Positions 41,863-51,865 of a stretch of 64,000 nt of DNA are shown here, piece after piece (position 1 is the first letter of the stretch; each line of letters starts with the position of its first letter). The stretch is from Streptomyces pseudovenezuelae. GTDB taxonomy: Bacteria; Actinomycetota; Actinomycetes; Streptomycetales; Streptomycetaceae. The notes below the pieces were generated by a model. It ran no database searches. It was not told where the DNA came from and was given only the letters and a program-made list of their open reading frames with translations. The position numbers and the translations under genes are program-made. The stretch spans positions 67,279 to 131,278 of the forward strand of contig NZ_KQ948153.1 in assembly GCF_001513955.1 (NCBI RefSeq), in the 5' to 3' direction.

Positions 41863-42087
41863 GAGCGCGGACAGTCGACGGCGGGCGTCGCCGGGGGCGA
41901 GCAGGCCGGCCGGCTCGGAGATCGCCTCCGCGGAGGGCTCGAAGCAGCGACGGAGCCTCTCCGGCGTCCTGTGCCGGGACTTCGCCATCAGCATCAACAG
42001 CGAGGCAGCCCGCTCGCCGAGATGGGTCAGGGCGGAGTGACGGTACTCGTGCAGGTCCCAGCCCGTACCCGGCCCGCGCAGGGTCGC
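41863..42087 (-). pseudogene. Tyrosine recombinase (integrase) C-terminal remnant
   Basis: The minus strand encodes [20 protein letters not shown], then [20 protein letters not shown] and a tail [10 protein letters not shown], the conserved end of Streptomyces phage/plasmid-type tyrosine recombinases. The H-x-x-R and S-R-H residues are present, but the nucleophile position expected to be Tyr (RRYF in relatives) is Cys (RRCF), and no upstream catalytic domain is visible. A dead fragment of an integrase. Confidence 0.72.
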
Positions 42088-42262
42088 AGGGCGGTGCGCC
42101 CCCGCCACGACCGCGCTGCTCCCTGGCGCTCGCCGAGCCTGCGTACGGTGGACGCTGCACCTGCCCCGCGCGCGGCCGACCGGCCGTGCCGACCCGGGCA
42201 GACCGAGCCGCCCCTGGCCGACCGGTCCCGCCCCCGCCGGGCCCGACACCGCGCTCGCCCCC

Positions 42263-42316
42263 GGCCCACCCGGCCCACCCGGCCCACCCGGCCCACCCGG
42301 CCCACCCGGCCCACCC
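42263..42316. repeat. Perfect 9-bp tandem repeat, six copies
   Basis: GGCCCACCC repeated six times without a change, followed by about 110 bp of Pro-codon-like CCC-rich DNA, in the 672-bp gap between LysR and LLM genes. Apart from the integrase remnant I see no gene in this gap. Confidence 0.9.
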
Positions 42317-42503
42317 GGGCCCCCAGCCCCAGCCCCGGTCCACCCGGTCCACCTGACCCACCCGGCCCACCCGAGCCCCCAGCTCCAGCCCCCCGCCCCC
42401 CTGCTCACCCCACCCACCCCCACACCCCAACACCCCAACAACCCCCAACGATGCCGACCAGTCGGTATGGACATCCCCGCCCCCGCCCGGTACAGATGCA
42501 GTC

Positions 42504-43346
42504 ATGCGTATTTCCGTGACGATCTTCCTCACCGACGAGACCATCACCCCGACCCGGCTCGCCCGTGAGCTGGAGGCGCGGGGCTTCGGCGGGCTGTATC
42601 TGCCCGAGCACACCCACATCCCCGTCGAGCGGGTCACCCCGTACCCCGCGGGCGGCGACCTGCCGCGCGAGTACGGCCGTACCCTCGACCCCTTCGTCGC
42701 GCTCGGCCAGGCCGCCGCCGTCACCGAGCGGCTCGGGCTCGGCACCGGCATCACGCTCGTCGCCCAGCACGACCCGATCGACCTCGCCAAGCAGATCGCC
42801 ACCCTCGACCACCTCTCGGGCGGGCGGTTCACGCTCGGGCTCGGGTTCGGGTGGAACGTCGAGGAAGCCGCCGACCACGGCGTCGAGTGGCGCACCCGGC
42901 GCGAGCTCGTCCGGGACCGGATGGCGCTCATGCAGGCGCTGTGGGCGGACGAACCGACCGCCTACGAAGGGGAGTTCGGGAGCGTCAAGGCCAGCCACGC
43001 CTTCCCCAAGCCCGTGCGGAAGCGGACCCTGGTGGGCGGCGCCGCCGGGCCCAAGCTGTTCTCCCACATCTGCGCGTACGCCGACGGCTGGCTCCCCATC
43101 GGCGGACGCGGCCTCGGCGAGTCCCTGCCCGTGCTGCGCGCCGCCTGGGCCGACGCGGGCCGCGACCCGGGCGCCCTCCAGGTCGTCCCGTACGCCGTCC
43201 TGCCCACCCCCGGCAAGCTCGCCCACTACGCCGAGCTCGGCATCGAGGAGGTCGTGCTCCAGCTGCCGCCGGCGGGGGAGGGTGAGGTGCTGAAGGTGCT
43301 CGACGAGTATGCCCGCTATGTCCAGGACGGCACCGCAGGGGTGTGA
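42504..43346 (+). CDS. LLM-class F420-dependent oxidoreductase
   Basis: A 280-residue luciferase-like protein of the F420-dependent group. Blocks: RISVTIFLTDETITPTRLAR, GGLYLPEHTHIPVERVTPYP, GTGITLVAQHDPIDLAKQIA and RFTLGLGFGWNVEEAADHGV. It starts at ATG 42504, 58 bp before fbiC on the same strand, so the enzyme and the synthesis of its cofactor may share a transcript. No CTGACGG operator lies upstream, unlike the other LLM genes. Confidence 0.87.
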   Translation: MRISVTIFLTDETITPTRLARELEARGFGGLYLPEHTHIPVERVTPYPAGGDLPREYGRTLDPFVALGQAAAVTERLGLGTGITLVAQHDPIDLAKQIATLDHLSGGRFTLGLGFGWNVEEAADHGVEWRTRRELVRDRMALMQALWADEPTAYEGEFGSVKASHAFPKPVRKRTLVGGAAGPKLFSHICAYADGWLPIGGRGLGESLPVLRAAWADAGRDPGALQVVPYAVLPTPGKLAHYAELGIEEVVLQLPPAGEGEVLKVLDEYARYVQDGTAGV

Positions 43347-43404
43347 CGTCACCCACCTCCGGGCGGCGGGGCTGCCCTGATCACACCGCTCGTATGCTCG
43401 AAGG

Positions 43405-46017
43405 ATGACGACTTCCGCGACCTCCGGAACCGGCCCCACCGACCGCCCCGGCGGTACCGGCCCCACCGAGAACTCCCTGCGTCGCGCTCTCAAACGCGCC
43501 CGGGACGGCGTCGCCCTGGACGTGACAGAAGCAGCGGTGCTCCTCCAGGCCCGCGGTGAGGCCCTCGTCGACCTCACCGCGTCCGCCGCCCGGGTCAGGG
43601 ACGCGGGGCTCGAACAGGCCGGCCGTCCCGGTGTCATCACGTACTCGAAGAGCGTCTTCATCCCGCTGACCCGGCTGTGCCGCGACAAGTGCCACTACTG
43701 CACCTTCGTCACCGTGCCCGGCAAGCTCCGCCGCGCCGGGCACGGGATGTTCATGTCCCCCGACGAGGTCCTGGACGTGGCCCGCAAGGGCGCCGCGCTG
43801 GGCTGCAAGGAAGCCCTGATCACCCTCGGCGACAAGCCGGAGGACCGCTGGCCGGAGGCCAGGGAGTGGCTGGACGCGCACGGCTACGACGACACCATCG
43901 CCTACGTCCGGGCCATCTCCATCCGCATCCTGGAGGAGACGGGCCTGCTGCCCCACCTCAACCCGGGCGTGCTGTCCTGGACCGACTTCCAGCGGCTCAA
44001 GCCGGTCGCGCCCAGCATGGGCATGATGCTGGAGACCACCGCCGAGCGGCTGTGGTCCGAGCCCGGCGGCCCGCACCACGGTTCCCCCGACAAGGAACCC
44101 GCCGTACGGCTGCGGGTGTTGGAGGACGCCGGGCGCTCCTCCGTCCCCTTCACCTCCGGCATCCTCATCGGCATCGGGGAGACCTACGAGGAGCGCGCCG
44201 AGTCGCTCTTCGCGCTCCGGCGCACGGCGCGGGCGTACCACAGCGTCCAGGAACTGATCATCCAGAACTTCCGCGCCAAGCCGGACACCGCGATGCGCGG
44301 CATGCCGGACGCGGAGCTCGACGAGCTGGTCGCCGCGGTGGCGGTGGCCCGCCTCATCATGGGCCCGGCCGCCAACATCCAGGCCCCGCCGAACCTCGTC
44401 GAGGGCGAGTACGAGCGGCTGATCGGGGCCGGGATCGACGACTGGGGCGGCGTCAGCCCGCTCACCATCGACCACGTCAACCCCGAGCGCCCCTGGCCGC
44501 AGATCGAGGAGCTCACCGAGCGGTCCGCCGCGGCCGGCTTCGAACTGCGGGAACGTCTGTGCGTGTACCCCGAGTTCGTCCAGCGGGGCGAGCCCTGGCT
44601 GGACCCGAGGCTGCGCCCGCACGTGGCGGCGCTGGCCGACCCGGAGACGGGCCTCGCCCGCCCCGACGCCCTCCCGCGGGGGCTGCCGTGGCAGGAGCCC
44701 GAGGAGGTCTTCGTGGCCTCCGGCCGCACGGACCTGCACGCCTCCATCGACACCGAGGGCCGTACGTCCGACCGCCGTGACGACTTCGACGAGGTCTACG
44801 GCGACTGGGGCGCCCTGCGCGAGGCGGCCGCCCCCGGGATGGTGCCCGAGCGCATCGACACGGACGTACGGCAGGCGCTGCGGACCGCCGCCGACGATCC
44901 CACCAGGCTGACCGACGAGGAGGCCCTCGCGCTGCTGCACGCCGACGGGCCCGCCCTGGACGCGCTGTGCCAGGTGGCCGACGACGTGCGCAAGTCGGTG
45001 GCCGGCGACGACGTGACGTACATCGTCACCCGGAACATCAACTTCACCAACGTCTGCTACACGGGCTGCCGTTTCTGCGCCTTCGCCCAGCGGCGCACCG
45101 ACGCCGACGCCTACACGCTCTCCCTGGACCAGGTGGCCGACCGCGCCCAGCAGGCCTGGGAGCTCGGCGCGGTGGAGGTCTGCATGCAGGGCGGGATCCA
45201 CCCGGACCTGCCCGGCACGGCGTACTTCGACATCGCGAAGGCGGTGAAGGAGCGGGTCCCCGGCATGCATGTGCACGCCTTCTCGCCGATGGAGGTCGTC
45301 AACGGCGCGACCCGCACCGGCATGTCGATCCGCGAGTGGCTGACCACGGCCAAGGAGGCCGGGCTCGGCTCCCTGCCCGGCACGGCCGCCGAGATCCTCG
45401 ACGACGAGGTCCGCTGGGTGCTGACCAAGGGCAAGCTGCCGACGGCGACCTGGATCGAGGTGATCGAGACGGCGCACGAGGTCGGCCTCAGGACCTCCTC
45501 GACGATGATGTACGGCCATGTCGACCAGCCCCGGCACTGGCTGGGCCACCTGCGCACGCTGGCGGGCATCCAGCAGCGCACCGGCGGCTTCACGGAGTTC
45601 GTGACGCTCCCCTTCATCCACACCAACGCCCCGGTGTACCTGGCCGGCATCGCCCGCCCCGGCCCGTCGATGCGGGACAACCGGGCGGTCACGGCGATGG
45701 CCCGGCTGCTCCTGCACCCCTGGATACCGAACATCCAGACCAGCTGGGTCAAGCTCGGCACCGAGGGCGCGGCCGAGATGCTCCGCTCCGGCGCGAACGA
45801 CGTCGGCGGCACCCTGATGGAGGAGACGATCTCGCGGATGGCGGGGTCGTCGTACGGCTCCTACAAGTCGGTCAAGGACCTGATCGCGGTGGCGGAGGCG
45901 GCGGGCCGTCCCGCCCGTCCGCGCACCACGCTGTACGGCGAGGTGCCGCAGGAGCGGCAGCAGGCGGCGCAGGTCTCCGACGGGCATCTGCCGGAGCTGC
46001 TGCCGGTGCTGGACTGA
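43405..46017 (+). CDS. fbiC: FbiC: F420 deazaflavin (FO) synthase
   Basis: An 870-residue fusion of CofG and CofH radical-SAM enzymes that joins tyrosine and a flavin-pathway ribitylaminouracil to make FO, the chromophore of F420. The CofG half carries CRDKCHYC (Cys92, Cys96, Cys99) and the CofH half CYTGCRFC (Cys551, Cys555, Cys558), each binding a 4Fe-4S cluster. Conserved [20 protein letters not shown] and [11 protein letters not shown]-type text occur in the CofH half. Full length for actinobacterial FbiC. Its product is the cofactor for several enzymes in the window. A hairpin follows the stop. Confidence 0.96.
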   Translation: MTTSATSGTGPTDRPGGTGPTENSLRRALKRARDGVALDVTEAAVLLQARGEALVDLTASAARVRDAGLEQAGRPGVITYSKSVFIPLTRLCRDKCHYCTFVTVPGKLRRAGHGMFMSPDEVLDVARKGAALGCKEALITLGDKPEDRWPEAREWLDAHGYDDTIAYVRAISIRILEETGLLPHLNPGVLSWTDFQRLKPVAPSMGMMLETTAERLWSEPGGPHHGSPDKEPAVRLRVLEDAGRSSVPFTSGILIGIGETYEERAESLFALRRTARAYHSVQELIIQNFRAKPDTAMRGMPDAELDELVAAVAVARLIMGPAANIQAPPNLVEGEYERLIGAGIDDWGGVSPLTIDHVNPERPWPQIEELTERSAAAGFELRERLCVYPEFVQRGEPWLDPRLRPHVAALADPETGLARPDALPRGLPWQEPEEVFVASGRTDLHASIDTEGRTSDRRDDFDEVYGDWGALREAAAPGMVPERIDTDVRQALRTAADDPTRLTDEEALALLHADGPALDALCQVADDVRKSVAGDDVTYIVTRNINFTNVCYTGCRFCAFAQRRTDADAYTLSLDQVADRAQQAWELGAVEVCMQGGIHPDLPGTAYFDIAKAVKERVPGMHVHAFSPMEVVNGATRTGMSIREWLTTAKEAGLGSLPGTAAEILDDEVRWVLTKGKLPTATWIEVIETAHEVGLRTSSTMMYGHVDQPRHWLGHLRTLAGIQQRTGGFTEFVTLPFIHTNAPVYLAGIARPGPSMRDNRAVTAMARLLLHPWIPNIQTSWVKLGTEGAAEMLRSGANDVGGTLMEETISRMAGSSYGSYKSVKDLIAVAEAAGRPARPRTTLYGEVPQERQQAAQVSDGHLPELLPVLD

Positions 46018-46049
46018 GCCGGGGCGACGGCTCGCGGGCGGGTGTCGAG

Positions 46050-46080
46050 ACGGGGGCCGGTACGATGATCCGACCCCCGT
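46050..46080. terminator. Hairpin after fbiC
   Basis: ACGGGGG (46050-46056) and CCCCCGT (46074-46080) form a 7-bp stem, 32 bp after the fbiC stop. A probable terminator. Confidence 0.5.
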
Positions 46081-46114
46081 TCGACGGGGATCCTTAGCCG
46101 AGGAGATGCGTGCC

Positions 46115-46666
46115 GTGCCAGCCCCGAAGGTCTGGGTGACGGGTCTGACCGTGGGGGCGATCGCCGCCGTCGTCGCCCTGGCCGTACAGGCCGACAAGGG
46201 AACGAAGCCGAGCGCCGTGGCCACCGCCCGGCCGAGCGTGTCGGCGTCCCCGAGCGCGTCCGCGCGACCCGAGCCGTCGGCGACCGCGGTCCCGGACGCC
46301 TCCGGCACCGGCCGCCGGATCGTCTACTCGCTCGGCGACAAGCGGGTCTGGCTGATCGACGCGAGCGAGGCGTCCCGGCGGACCTTCGCCGTCTGGCCGG
46401 GGACGGTCGACCCCGCCCCCGGCACCTACGCCGTCTCGCTGCGCCGGGGCGACCCGACGACCGGATCCGACGGCGTGCGGATCGAGCACATCGTGTACTT
46501 CACCGCCGTGGACGGCGTGAACGTCGCCTTCTCCAACGCGGTGGACGGTTCCTCGCCCCCGCCCGCCAAGGGCAGCCGGACCGGCGGCATCCGCATGAAG
46601 ACGGCGGACGGCTCGGCCCTGTGGACGTTCGGCGAGACGGGGACGAAGGTCGTCGTCGTCAACTAG
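46115..46666 (+). CDS. Secreted or membrane-anchored hypothetical protein
   Basis: A 183-residue protein: hydrophobic N-terminus KVWVTGLTVGAIAAVVALAV, a Ser/Pro/Ala-rich linker, then a domain with RRIVYSLGDKRVWLIDASEA, FAVWPGTVDPAPGTYAVSLR and IEHIVYFTAVDGVNVAFSNA, resembling extracellular L,D-transpeptidase-like beta domains but without a catalytic Cys. GTG at 46115 has AGGAG at good spacing; the ATG at 46106 abuts it. Stop overlaps the convergent DUF2165 gene by 8 bp. Function unknown. Confidence 0.65.
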   Translation: MPAPKVWVTGLTVGAIAAVVALAVQADKGTKPSAVATARPSVSASPSASARPEPSATAVPDASGTGRRIVYSLGDKRVWLIDASEASRRTFAVWPGTVDPAPGTYAVSLRRGDPTTGSDGVRIEHIVYFTAVDGVNVAFSNAVDGSSPPPAKGSRTGGIRMKTADGSALWTFGETGTKVVVVN

Positions 46667-47165
46667 CGGCGCGCTCCGGCAGGTTGACCACCAGCAGCAC
46701 CACGCCGCTCAGCACGAACACCCGCAGCGCCGCGTCCAGGCCGTTCCAGGTGTCCGACTGCCACATGGAGAACCACTCCCCGCCGATCGCGATGAACCCG
46801 GCGCCGAAGAGCAGCATGAGCATGAGCAGACCGTAGGTGGAGAAGCGCCGGGCGGCCTGGTCGTCCCGCCGCACCCACAGCCATGTGCCGTAGATCAGCA
46901 CGAGCGCCGCGAGCGTCTCCCAGACGATGATCGCGACGTACGCCGTGTTCTGAAGTCCCTTGCTGGTGACGGCTCTCCACATCAGATCGTCGTCCTTGAA
47001 CGTCGTGTCCATCGCGAGCACATGCTGCACGAACGCCTGGTTCGTGCCGAAGTCGGTGATGTTCCCGAACGCGACGAGCGCTATGTACAGCGCGACGCTC
47101 GCGGTGAGCAGGGTGGCGGAGAGGTGAAGTGCGCTGCGTGAGGTGCGTGGGGGTGTCGATGCCAT
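46659..47165 (-). CDS. DUF2165 small membrane protein
   Basis: A 168-residue membrane protein with four hydrophobic helices (including ATLLTASVALYIALVAFGNI and AYVAIIVWETLAALVLIYGT) and the conserved extracytoplasmic segment between helices 1 and 2 with NQAFVQHVLAMDTTF typical of DUF2165. The ATG at 47165 is preferred because GGAAG is 9 bp upstream; the ATG at 47174 abuts it. Function of the family is unknown. Confidence 0.78.
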   Translation of the reverse strand: MASTPPRTSRSALHLSATLLTASVALYIALVAFGNITDFGTNQAFVQHVLAMDTTFKDDDLMWRAVTSKGLQNTAYVAIIVWETLAALVLIYGTWLWVRRDDQAARRFSTYGLLMLMLLFGAGFIAIGGEWFSMWQSDTWNGLDAALRVFVLSGVVLLVVNLPERAAS

Positions 47166-47254
47166 GGAGGCCATCTTCCCTGTGCGGGGCGGCGTGATCC
47201 AGATCGGTTGCGCCAGAATGAGAGGCGGACGGGCCGCGACGAGGGGACGAACGC

Positions 47255-50200
47255 ATGACGCAGGCGGAGCCGTCGGCGCAGGAGCTGATCCTGCGGCGCA
47301 CCCGGGCCGGTTTCGTGGGCCGCGAGGCCGAACGGACCGCGTTCCTGCGGAACTTCGACTTCCCGCCCGGGGACCCCCGGCACCGTTTCCGCTTCCATGT
47401 CCACGGCAGCGCGGGCGTCGGAAAGACCTCCCTGGTGCAGGAGTTGGCGGCGCTCGCCCGCGAACGCGGGGCGCTCACGGCCTACATCGACGACGGCATC
47501 GGCAGCGTCCCGGAGGCGATGGAGACGCTGTGCCGCGAATTCGTCGACCAGGGCCGGAGACTGAAGGATCTGGAGCGGCGCCTCGCGACCTGGCGGGACC
47601 GGCGGCGCGAGGCGGAGGCCGCCCTCGCCGCCCTCGCCCCGGAGTCCCCACCCCAGGGGGCGTCGGCCGGGAGCAGGATGGCCGTGGACCTCAGCCTGGG
47701 TGCCCTGGAAGCGGCCCTGCCGGGCGCCGGACTCGTCACCCGCGCCCTTCCCGCCGACCGGCTCGCCCAGGGGGCCGACCGGCTGCGGGCCGGCCTCGGC
47801 GCCCGCTTCCGCAACCTCGACGACGTCGACCTGGTGCTCACCCCGGAGCGGGTCCTCACCCCGGTCCTGCTCGCCGAACTGAGGGCCGCCGCCTCCGCCG
47901 TACCGTGGATCGTCCTGTTCTTCGACACCTACGAGCGGACCGGCCCCTTCCTCGACCCGTGGCTGTACGACGTCCTCACCAAGCCCCGTGAGCACGGCCG
48001 GCTGCCCGCCGCCGTCGTGGTGGTCACCGCGGGCCAGCGCCCCCTGGACACCGCCCACTGGGGCGGACTGGACTCGGTGGCGGAGCTGCCGCTGGCCCCC
48101 TTCACCGAGGCCGAGGCGCGCCGCCTGCTCGCCGCGTGGGGCATCGTGGCCGAACCGGTCGTCGAGGAGGTGCTGCGCCTGACGGGCGGCCTGCCGGTCC
48201 TGGTGTCGACCCTCGCGGCCCGGCGCCCCGACGGCCCGGACGACGTGATCGACCCGAGCACCACCGCGGTGCAGCGGTTCCTGAAGCCGGAACCGGAGGC
48301 CCTGAAGAAGGTCGCCCGGGCCTGCGCGCTCCCCAGACGCCTGGACGCGGACGTCGTCCGGGTGCTCATCGCCGCCCCGGAGGACGAACTCGACTCCCGG
48401 TACGCGTGGTTGACCGGGCTGCCGTTCGTCACCCAGCGCGGCGATCGGCTCCAGTACCACGACGTCGTCCGCACGCAGATGCTCCGCATGGAACGGCGCC
48501 GGTCCCGCACCGAGTGGACGAGCCGGCACCGGCGGCTCGCGGAGGCGTTCGCCGAGTGGCGCGAGGACGCCGAATGCGGCCGGGGCGTCGAGGAGCTGTG
48601 GGCCGACGAGGAGTGGTGCGAACTGCGCCTGGAGGAGGTCTACCACCTGCTCTGCGCCCGCCCGCCCGCGGCGCTCGCCGAGGCGCTGCGCGGCTTCGTC
48701 GTGGCCTGCCGCCAGGACGAGGTCGTCGCCCGCCGCTGGGCGCGGATGCTGGAGGAGGCGGGCGAGGCGGCGGACCACGCCCTACTGCGCGAGTGGGGAC
48801 GGTCGCTGGGCGCGGCGCTCGCCGACGAGGAGAGCGGCATGACCACGGCGGCGGACCTGCTGCTGGCCCGCCCCGGTCTCGACCCGGCCGGGCGGGCGGA
48901 GGCGCATGTGCTGCGCGCCCGGGAACTGCGCAGGCGCCAGGAGTACGGGCAGGCCCTGGAGGAGTACGACCGCGCGGTCGAACTCGATCCGCTGCAACCC
49001 CTGGCCCACTACGGCCGGGGCCTCGCCCATCAGCTCCTGGACGACTACCCGGCGGCACTGACCGCCTTCGACCGGGCCGTCGAACTGGCCCCCGACCTCG
49101 GGTGGATCATCGCCGAGCGGGCCGAGACGTACCGTCTGGCGTCCCGCTTCGAGGAGGCGGACGCCGACTTCAGCCGGGCCGTGGCCCTCGACCCCACCGA
49201 CGACGTCGCCCTGACCGGACGGGCGGTGTGCCGGCACGGCCTGGGCCGGCTCGACGAGGCACTCGCCGACTTCAACCGGGCGCTGAGCATCGACCCGGAG
49301 CATCTGTGGGCGCTCGTGCGCAGGGCCCGGCTGCACCGCACGCGGGGCGACGAGGACAAGGCGTTCGCCGACCTCGACCGGGCGTTCGCGCTGGCTCCCG
49401 ACATGGCCTGGATCGCGTCGGAACGCGGGGACGCGTACCGGCTCGCCGGGCGCTACGAGGAGGCCGTGGCGGAGCTGGGGCGCGCGGTGGCCCTGGAGCC
49501 GGGCTACGCGTCCGCGCTGGCGAGCCGCGCCCAGGCCCTGTACGAACTCGGCCGGTACGAGTCGGCGTCGGCCGAGTTCGACCGGGCCCTCGGGCTGATC
49601 CCCGACTACGCCTGGGCGCTGGTGATGAGATCCCGGACCAAGGACCGGCTGGGCGACCAGGACGGCATGTTCGAGGACCTGCGGCGGGCCGTCGAGGCGG
49701 AGCCGGACGCCCACTGGATCCAGTCCGAGCTGGGGTGGGCGTACTGGCTGGCGGGCCGGTACGACGAGGGGGCGGCCGTCCTGCGGGCCCTCCTGGAGCA
49801 GGACCCGGAGCAGGAGGTCGCCCTGGCCGGACTGGGCGCGATTCACCACATCCGCAAGTCGTACGAGGAGGCCCTGCACTACCTGGGCCGGGCGGTGGCC
49901 GTCGACCCCGAGTACGCCTGGGCCTACGGCCGCCGGGGCCGGGTGTGGCTGGCGATCGGCCACACCGAGCAGGCCCTGGCCGACCTGGACCGGTGCGTGG
50001 CACTGGACCCGGGGATGACGTGGGAGCGGGGAGCGGCGATCGATCTGCTGTGGGTGTGCGGGCGCCGGGAGGAGGCGGAGGAGCGGCTGGCGGCGGTCCC
50101 CCTCGGAGAGCTGGACGACACCCGCGTCGAAATCGACCGCCGCCTCGGCCGGTGGGCGCGAGCCCGCGCTCTCGCCGAGCGCCTGCGGGAGCAGGATCCG

Positions 50201-50569
50201 GTCGTCGGCACCTTTCAGCTGGCCATGACGGTCCACTGCTCCGAAGGCATGGAGGCCGCCGAGCCCGTCTGGCACGACCTCGCCCGAGTGGTCGAGCAGG
50301 ATTCCGAGATGCAGCCCGTGACGCGAGCCCAGGCCCACTGCTTCCTGGGCTGCGTACGGGCGGACGGCCCGGCGGCGGACCGCGGCCTGTCCGAACTCCT
50401 CGCCCTGGACCCGGAATGGGACGACCTGGCCTACCTGGCCGAGATCCTCACCGAGCTGCTCACCGCCCCCGGGGCGGACCGGTCCTCCCACAGCGCGACC
50501 GCGACCTGTCTGACGGCGGTGAGCGAGGCACGGGACGCGGTCCGGGACCGGTGGTCGGCGAGCAGCTGA
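47255..50569 (+). CDS. P-loop NTPase-TPR protein (STAND-like)
   Basis: A 1104-residue soluble protein. An N-terminal AAA/NACHT-like ATPase has Walker A GSAGVGKTS (51-59) and Walker B-like WIVLFFDTYERTGPF (about 219-233), a winged-helix-like middle region, and about 12 TPR units from residue about 545 to 960 (repeats such as ALEEYDRAVELDPLQPLAHY). STAND NTPases with TPR act as signal or defence switches that oligomerise on ligand binding. No effector domain (nuclease, TIR, protease) is seen at the N-terminus, so a plain regulatory role is as likely as defence. No partner gene. Confidence 0.82.
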   Translation: MTQAEPSAQELILRRTRAGFVGREAERTAFLRNFDFPPGDPRHRFRFHVHGSAGVGKTSLVQELAALARERGALTAYIDDGIGSVPEAMETLCREFVDQGRRLKDLERRLATWRDRRREAEAALAALAPESPPQGASAGSRMAVDLSLGALEAALPGAGLVTRALPADRLAQGADRLRAGLGARFRNLDDVDLVLTPERVLTPVLLAELRAAASAVPWIVLFFDTYERTGPFLDPWLYDVLTKPREHGRLPAAVVVVTAGQRPLDTAHWGGLDSVAELPLAPFTEAEARRLLAAWGIVAEPVVEEVLRLTGGLPVLVSTLAARRPDGPDDVIDPSTTAVQRFLKPEPEALKKVARACALPRRLDADVVRVLIAAPEDELDSRYAWLTGLPFVTQRGDRLQYHDVVRTQMLRMERRRSRTEWTSRHRRLAEAFAEWREDAECGRGVEELWADEEWCELRLEEVYHLLCARPPAALAEALRGFVVACRQDEVVARRWARMLEEAGEAADHALLREWGRSLGAALADEESGMTTAADLLLARPGLDPAGRAEAHVLRARELRRRQEYGQALEEYDRAVELDPLQPLAHYGRGLAHQLLDDYPAALTAFDRAVELAPDLGWIIAERAETYRLASRFEEADADFSRAVALDPTDDVALTGRAVCRHGLGRLDEALADFNRALSIDPEHLWALVRRARLHRTRGDEDKAFADLDRAFALAPDMAWIASERGDAYRLAGRYEEAVAELGRAVALEPGYASALASRAQALYELGRYESASAEFDRALGLIPDYAWALVMRSRTKDRLGDQDGMFEDLRRAVEAEPDAHWIQSELGWAYWLAGRYDEGAAVLRALLEQDPEQEVALAGLGAIHHIRKSYEEALHYLGRAVAVDPEYAWAYGRRGRVWLAIGHTEQALADLDRCVALDPGMTWERGAAIDLLWVCGRREEAEERLAAVPLGELDDTRVEIDRRLGRWARARALAERLREQDPVVGTFQLAMTVHCSEGMEAAEPVWHDLARVVEQDSEMQPVTRAQAHCFLGCVRADGPAADRGLSELLALDPEWDDLAYLAEILTELLTAPGADRSSHSATATCLTAVSEARDAVRDRWSASS

Positions 50570-50718
50570 GCGAGGGGCGTGACACCGCCCCGCCGCCCGT
50601 GGACGTCCGCGCCTTTCGGTAATAGAGGCGCATACCCACACGCCCCCTGAACCCCGCACCCCCCGTCGATTACAGTGCTGAGCGTCGTACATACGGACGG
50701 TCGCCACGGGAGGTCTTG

Positions 50719-51837
50719 GTGGGTGCGACAGCCGGGGCCGTCGTCTGGGGGCGTGCCGAGCAACAGGACTTTCGCAGCCGGGTGCGCGGGACGCTCCTCG
50801 GGGTGGCCGTCGGTGACGCACTGGGCGCGCCGGTGGACGGGCTCGGTCTGGACGAGATCCGTGAGGCGTACGGCGCCGAGGGGCTCGTGGACCTCGGGTT
50901 CGGGTACGGCCGGCGCGGTGCCGTCACGCATCTCACCCAGCTCAGCCTGTTCACCGTGGACGGGCTCATCCGGGCGCAGGTGCGGCGCGACACCGGTGCC
51001 TGGCATCCGCCGACCGATCTGCACCGGGCGTACCTGCGCTGGTTCGCCACCCAGCGCGACTGGGGGCCCGACGAGCGGCGCAAGGACGACGGCTGGCTGG
51101 CCCGCGAGGAGTGGCTGTACGCCCGCCGCGACCCCACCCGCTCCCTGCTCCTCGGGTTCGGCGACGACACCATGGGGACGCTGGAGTCGCCCAAGAACCC
51201 GAACGAGCTCGGGCCCGAGGCCACGGCCCGTTCCGCGCCCTTCGGGCTGCTCGTCGGGTGGGAGCCGCAGCTCGTCGTACAGCTGGCCGTGGAGTGTGCC
51301 GCGCAGACCCACGGGCATCCCGTCGCCTATCTCTCGGCGGGCGCGTACGCCGTGATCGTGCACGCGCTGGCCCTCGGCGACAGTCTGGACGGGGCCGTGC
51401 AGCAGGCGCTCGCGCTGCTGGCCGCGCGGCCGGGCCACGAGCCGGTGTCGGACGCGCTCCAGCACGCGCTGGGTGCCGTACGGCAGGGGATGCCCACCCC
51501 GGCGCGGGTGGAGGAGCTCGCCGCCGACGGTTCCGCGGACGGGCTGCTGTCGGCCGCCGTGTACTGCGCGCTGGTCGGGGAGGACGTACGGCACGGTCTG
51601 TGCCTCGCCGTGAACCACGACGGCCCCTCCGCCGCCGCCGGTGCCCTCACCGGCGGTCTGCTGGGCGCCCTGCACGGCGAGACGGCCCTCCCGCCGGCCT
51701 GGCTGGCCGAACTGGAGGGCCGTCCCACCCTGCTGGAGCTCGCCGACGACTTCGCGATGGAGATGACCCAGGGGCCCGCGCTGCACGGGCCCGGGGGCGC
51801 GTCGCCGGGGTGGCTGGTCCGCTACCCGAGGGCCTAG
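50719..51837 (+). CDS. ADP-ribosylglycohydrolase family protein
   Basis: A 372-residue DraG-type protein that removes ADP-ribose from modified residues or hydrolyses related glycosides. N-terminal motif RGTLLGVAVGDALGAPVDGL, and metal-site text near the end, NHDGPSAAAGALTGGLLGAL, where the usual second aspartates are partly replaced (HDGPSA for HDGDSD), so activity should not be taken for granted. GTG at 50719 follows GGGAGG. Its partner ADP-ribosyltransferase is not in the window. Confidence 0.8.
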   Translation: MGATAGAVVWGRAEQQDFRSRVRGTLLGVAVGDALGAPVDGLGLDEIREAYGAEGLVDLGFGYGRRGAVTHLTQLSLFTVDGLIRAQVRRDTGAWHPPTDLHRAYLRWFATQRDWGPDERRKDDGWLAREEWLYARRDPTRSLLLGFGDDTMGTLESPKNPNELGPEATARSAPFGLLVGWEPQLVVQLAVECAAQTHGHPVAYLSAGAYAVIVHALALGDSLDGAVQQALALLAARPGHEPVSDALQHALGAVRQGMPTPARVEELAADGSADGLLSAAVYCALVGEDVRHGLCLAVNHDGPSAAAGALTGGLLGALHGETALPPAWLAELEGRPTLLELADDFAMEMTQGPALHGPGGASPGWLVRYPRA

Positions 51838-51865
51838 ACCGCGGCGGGCCCGGACTCCCGGTCCT

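Noticed and set aside
47255-50569. Anti-phage defence system
   Set aside because: STAND-like ATPase and TPRs are compatible, but no effector domain, no partner genes and no island features support it.
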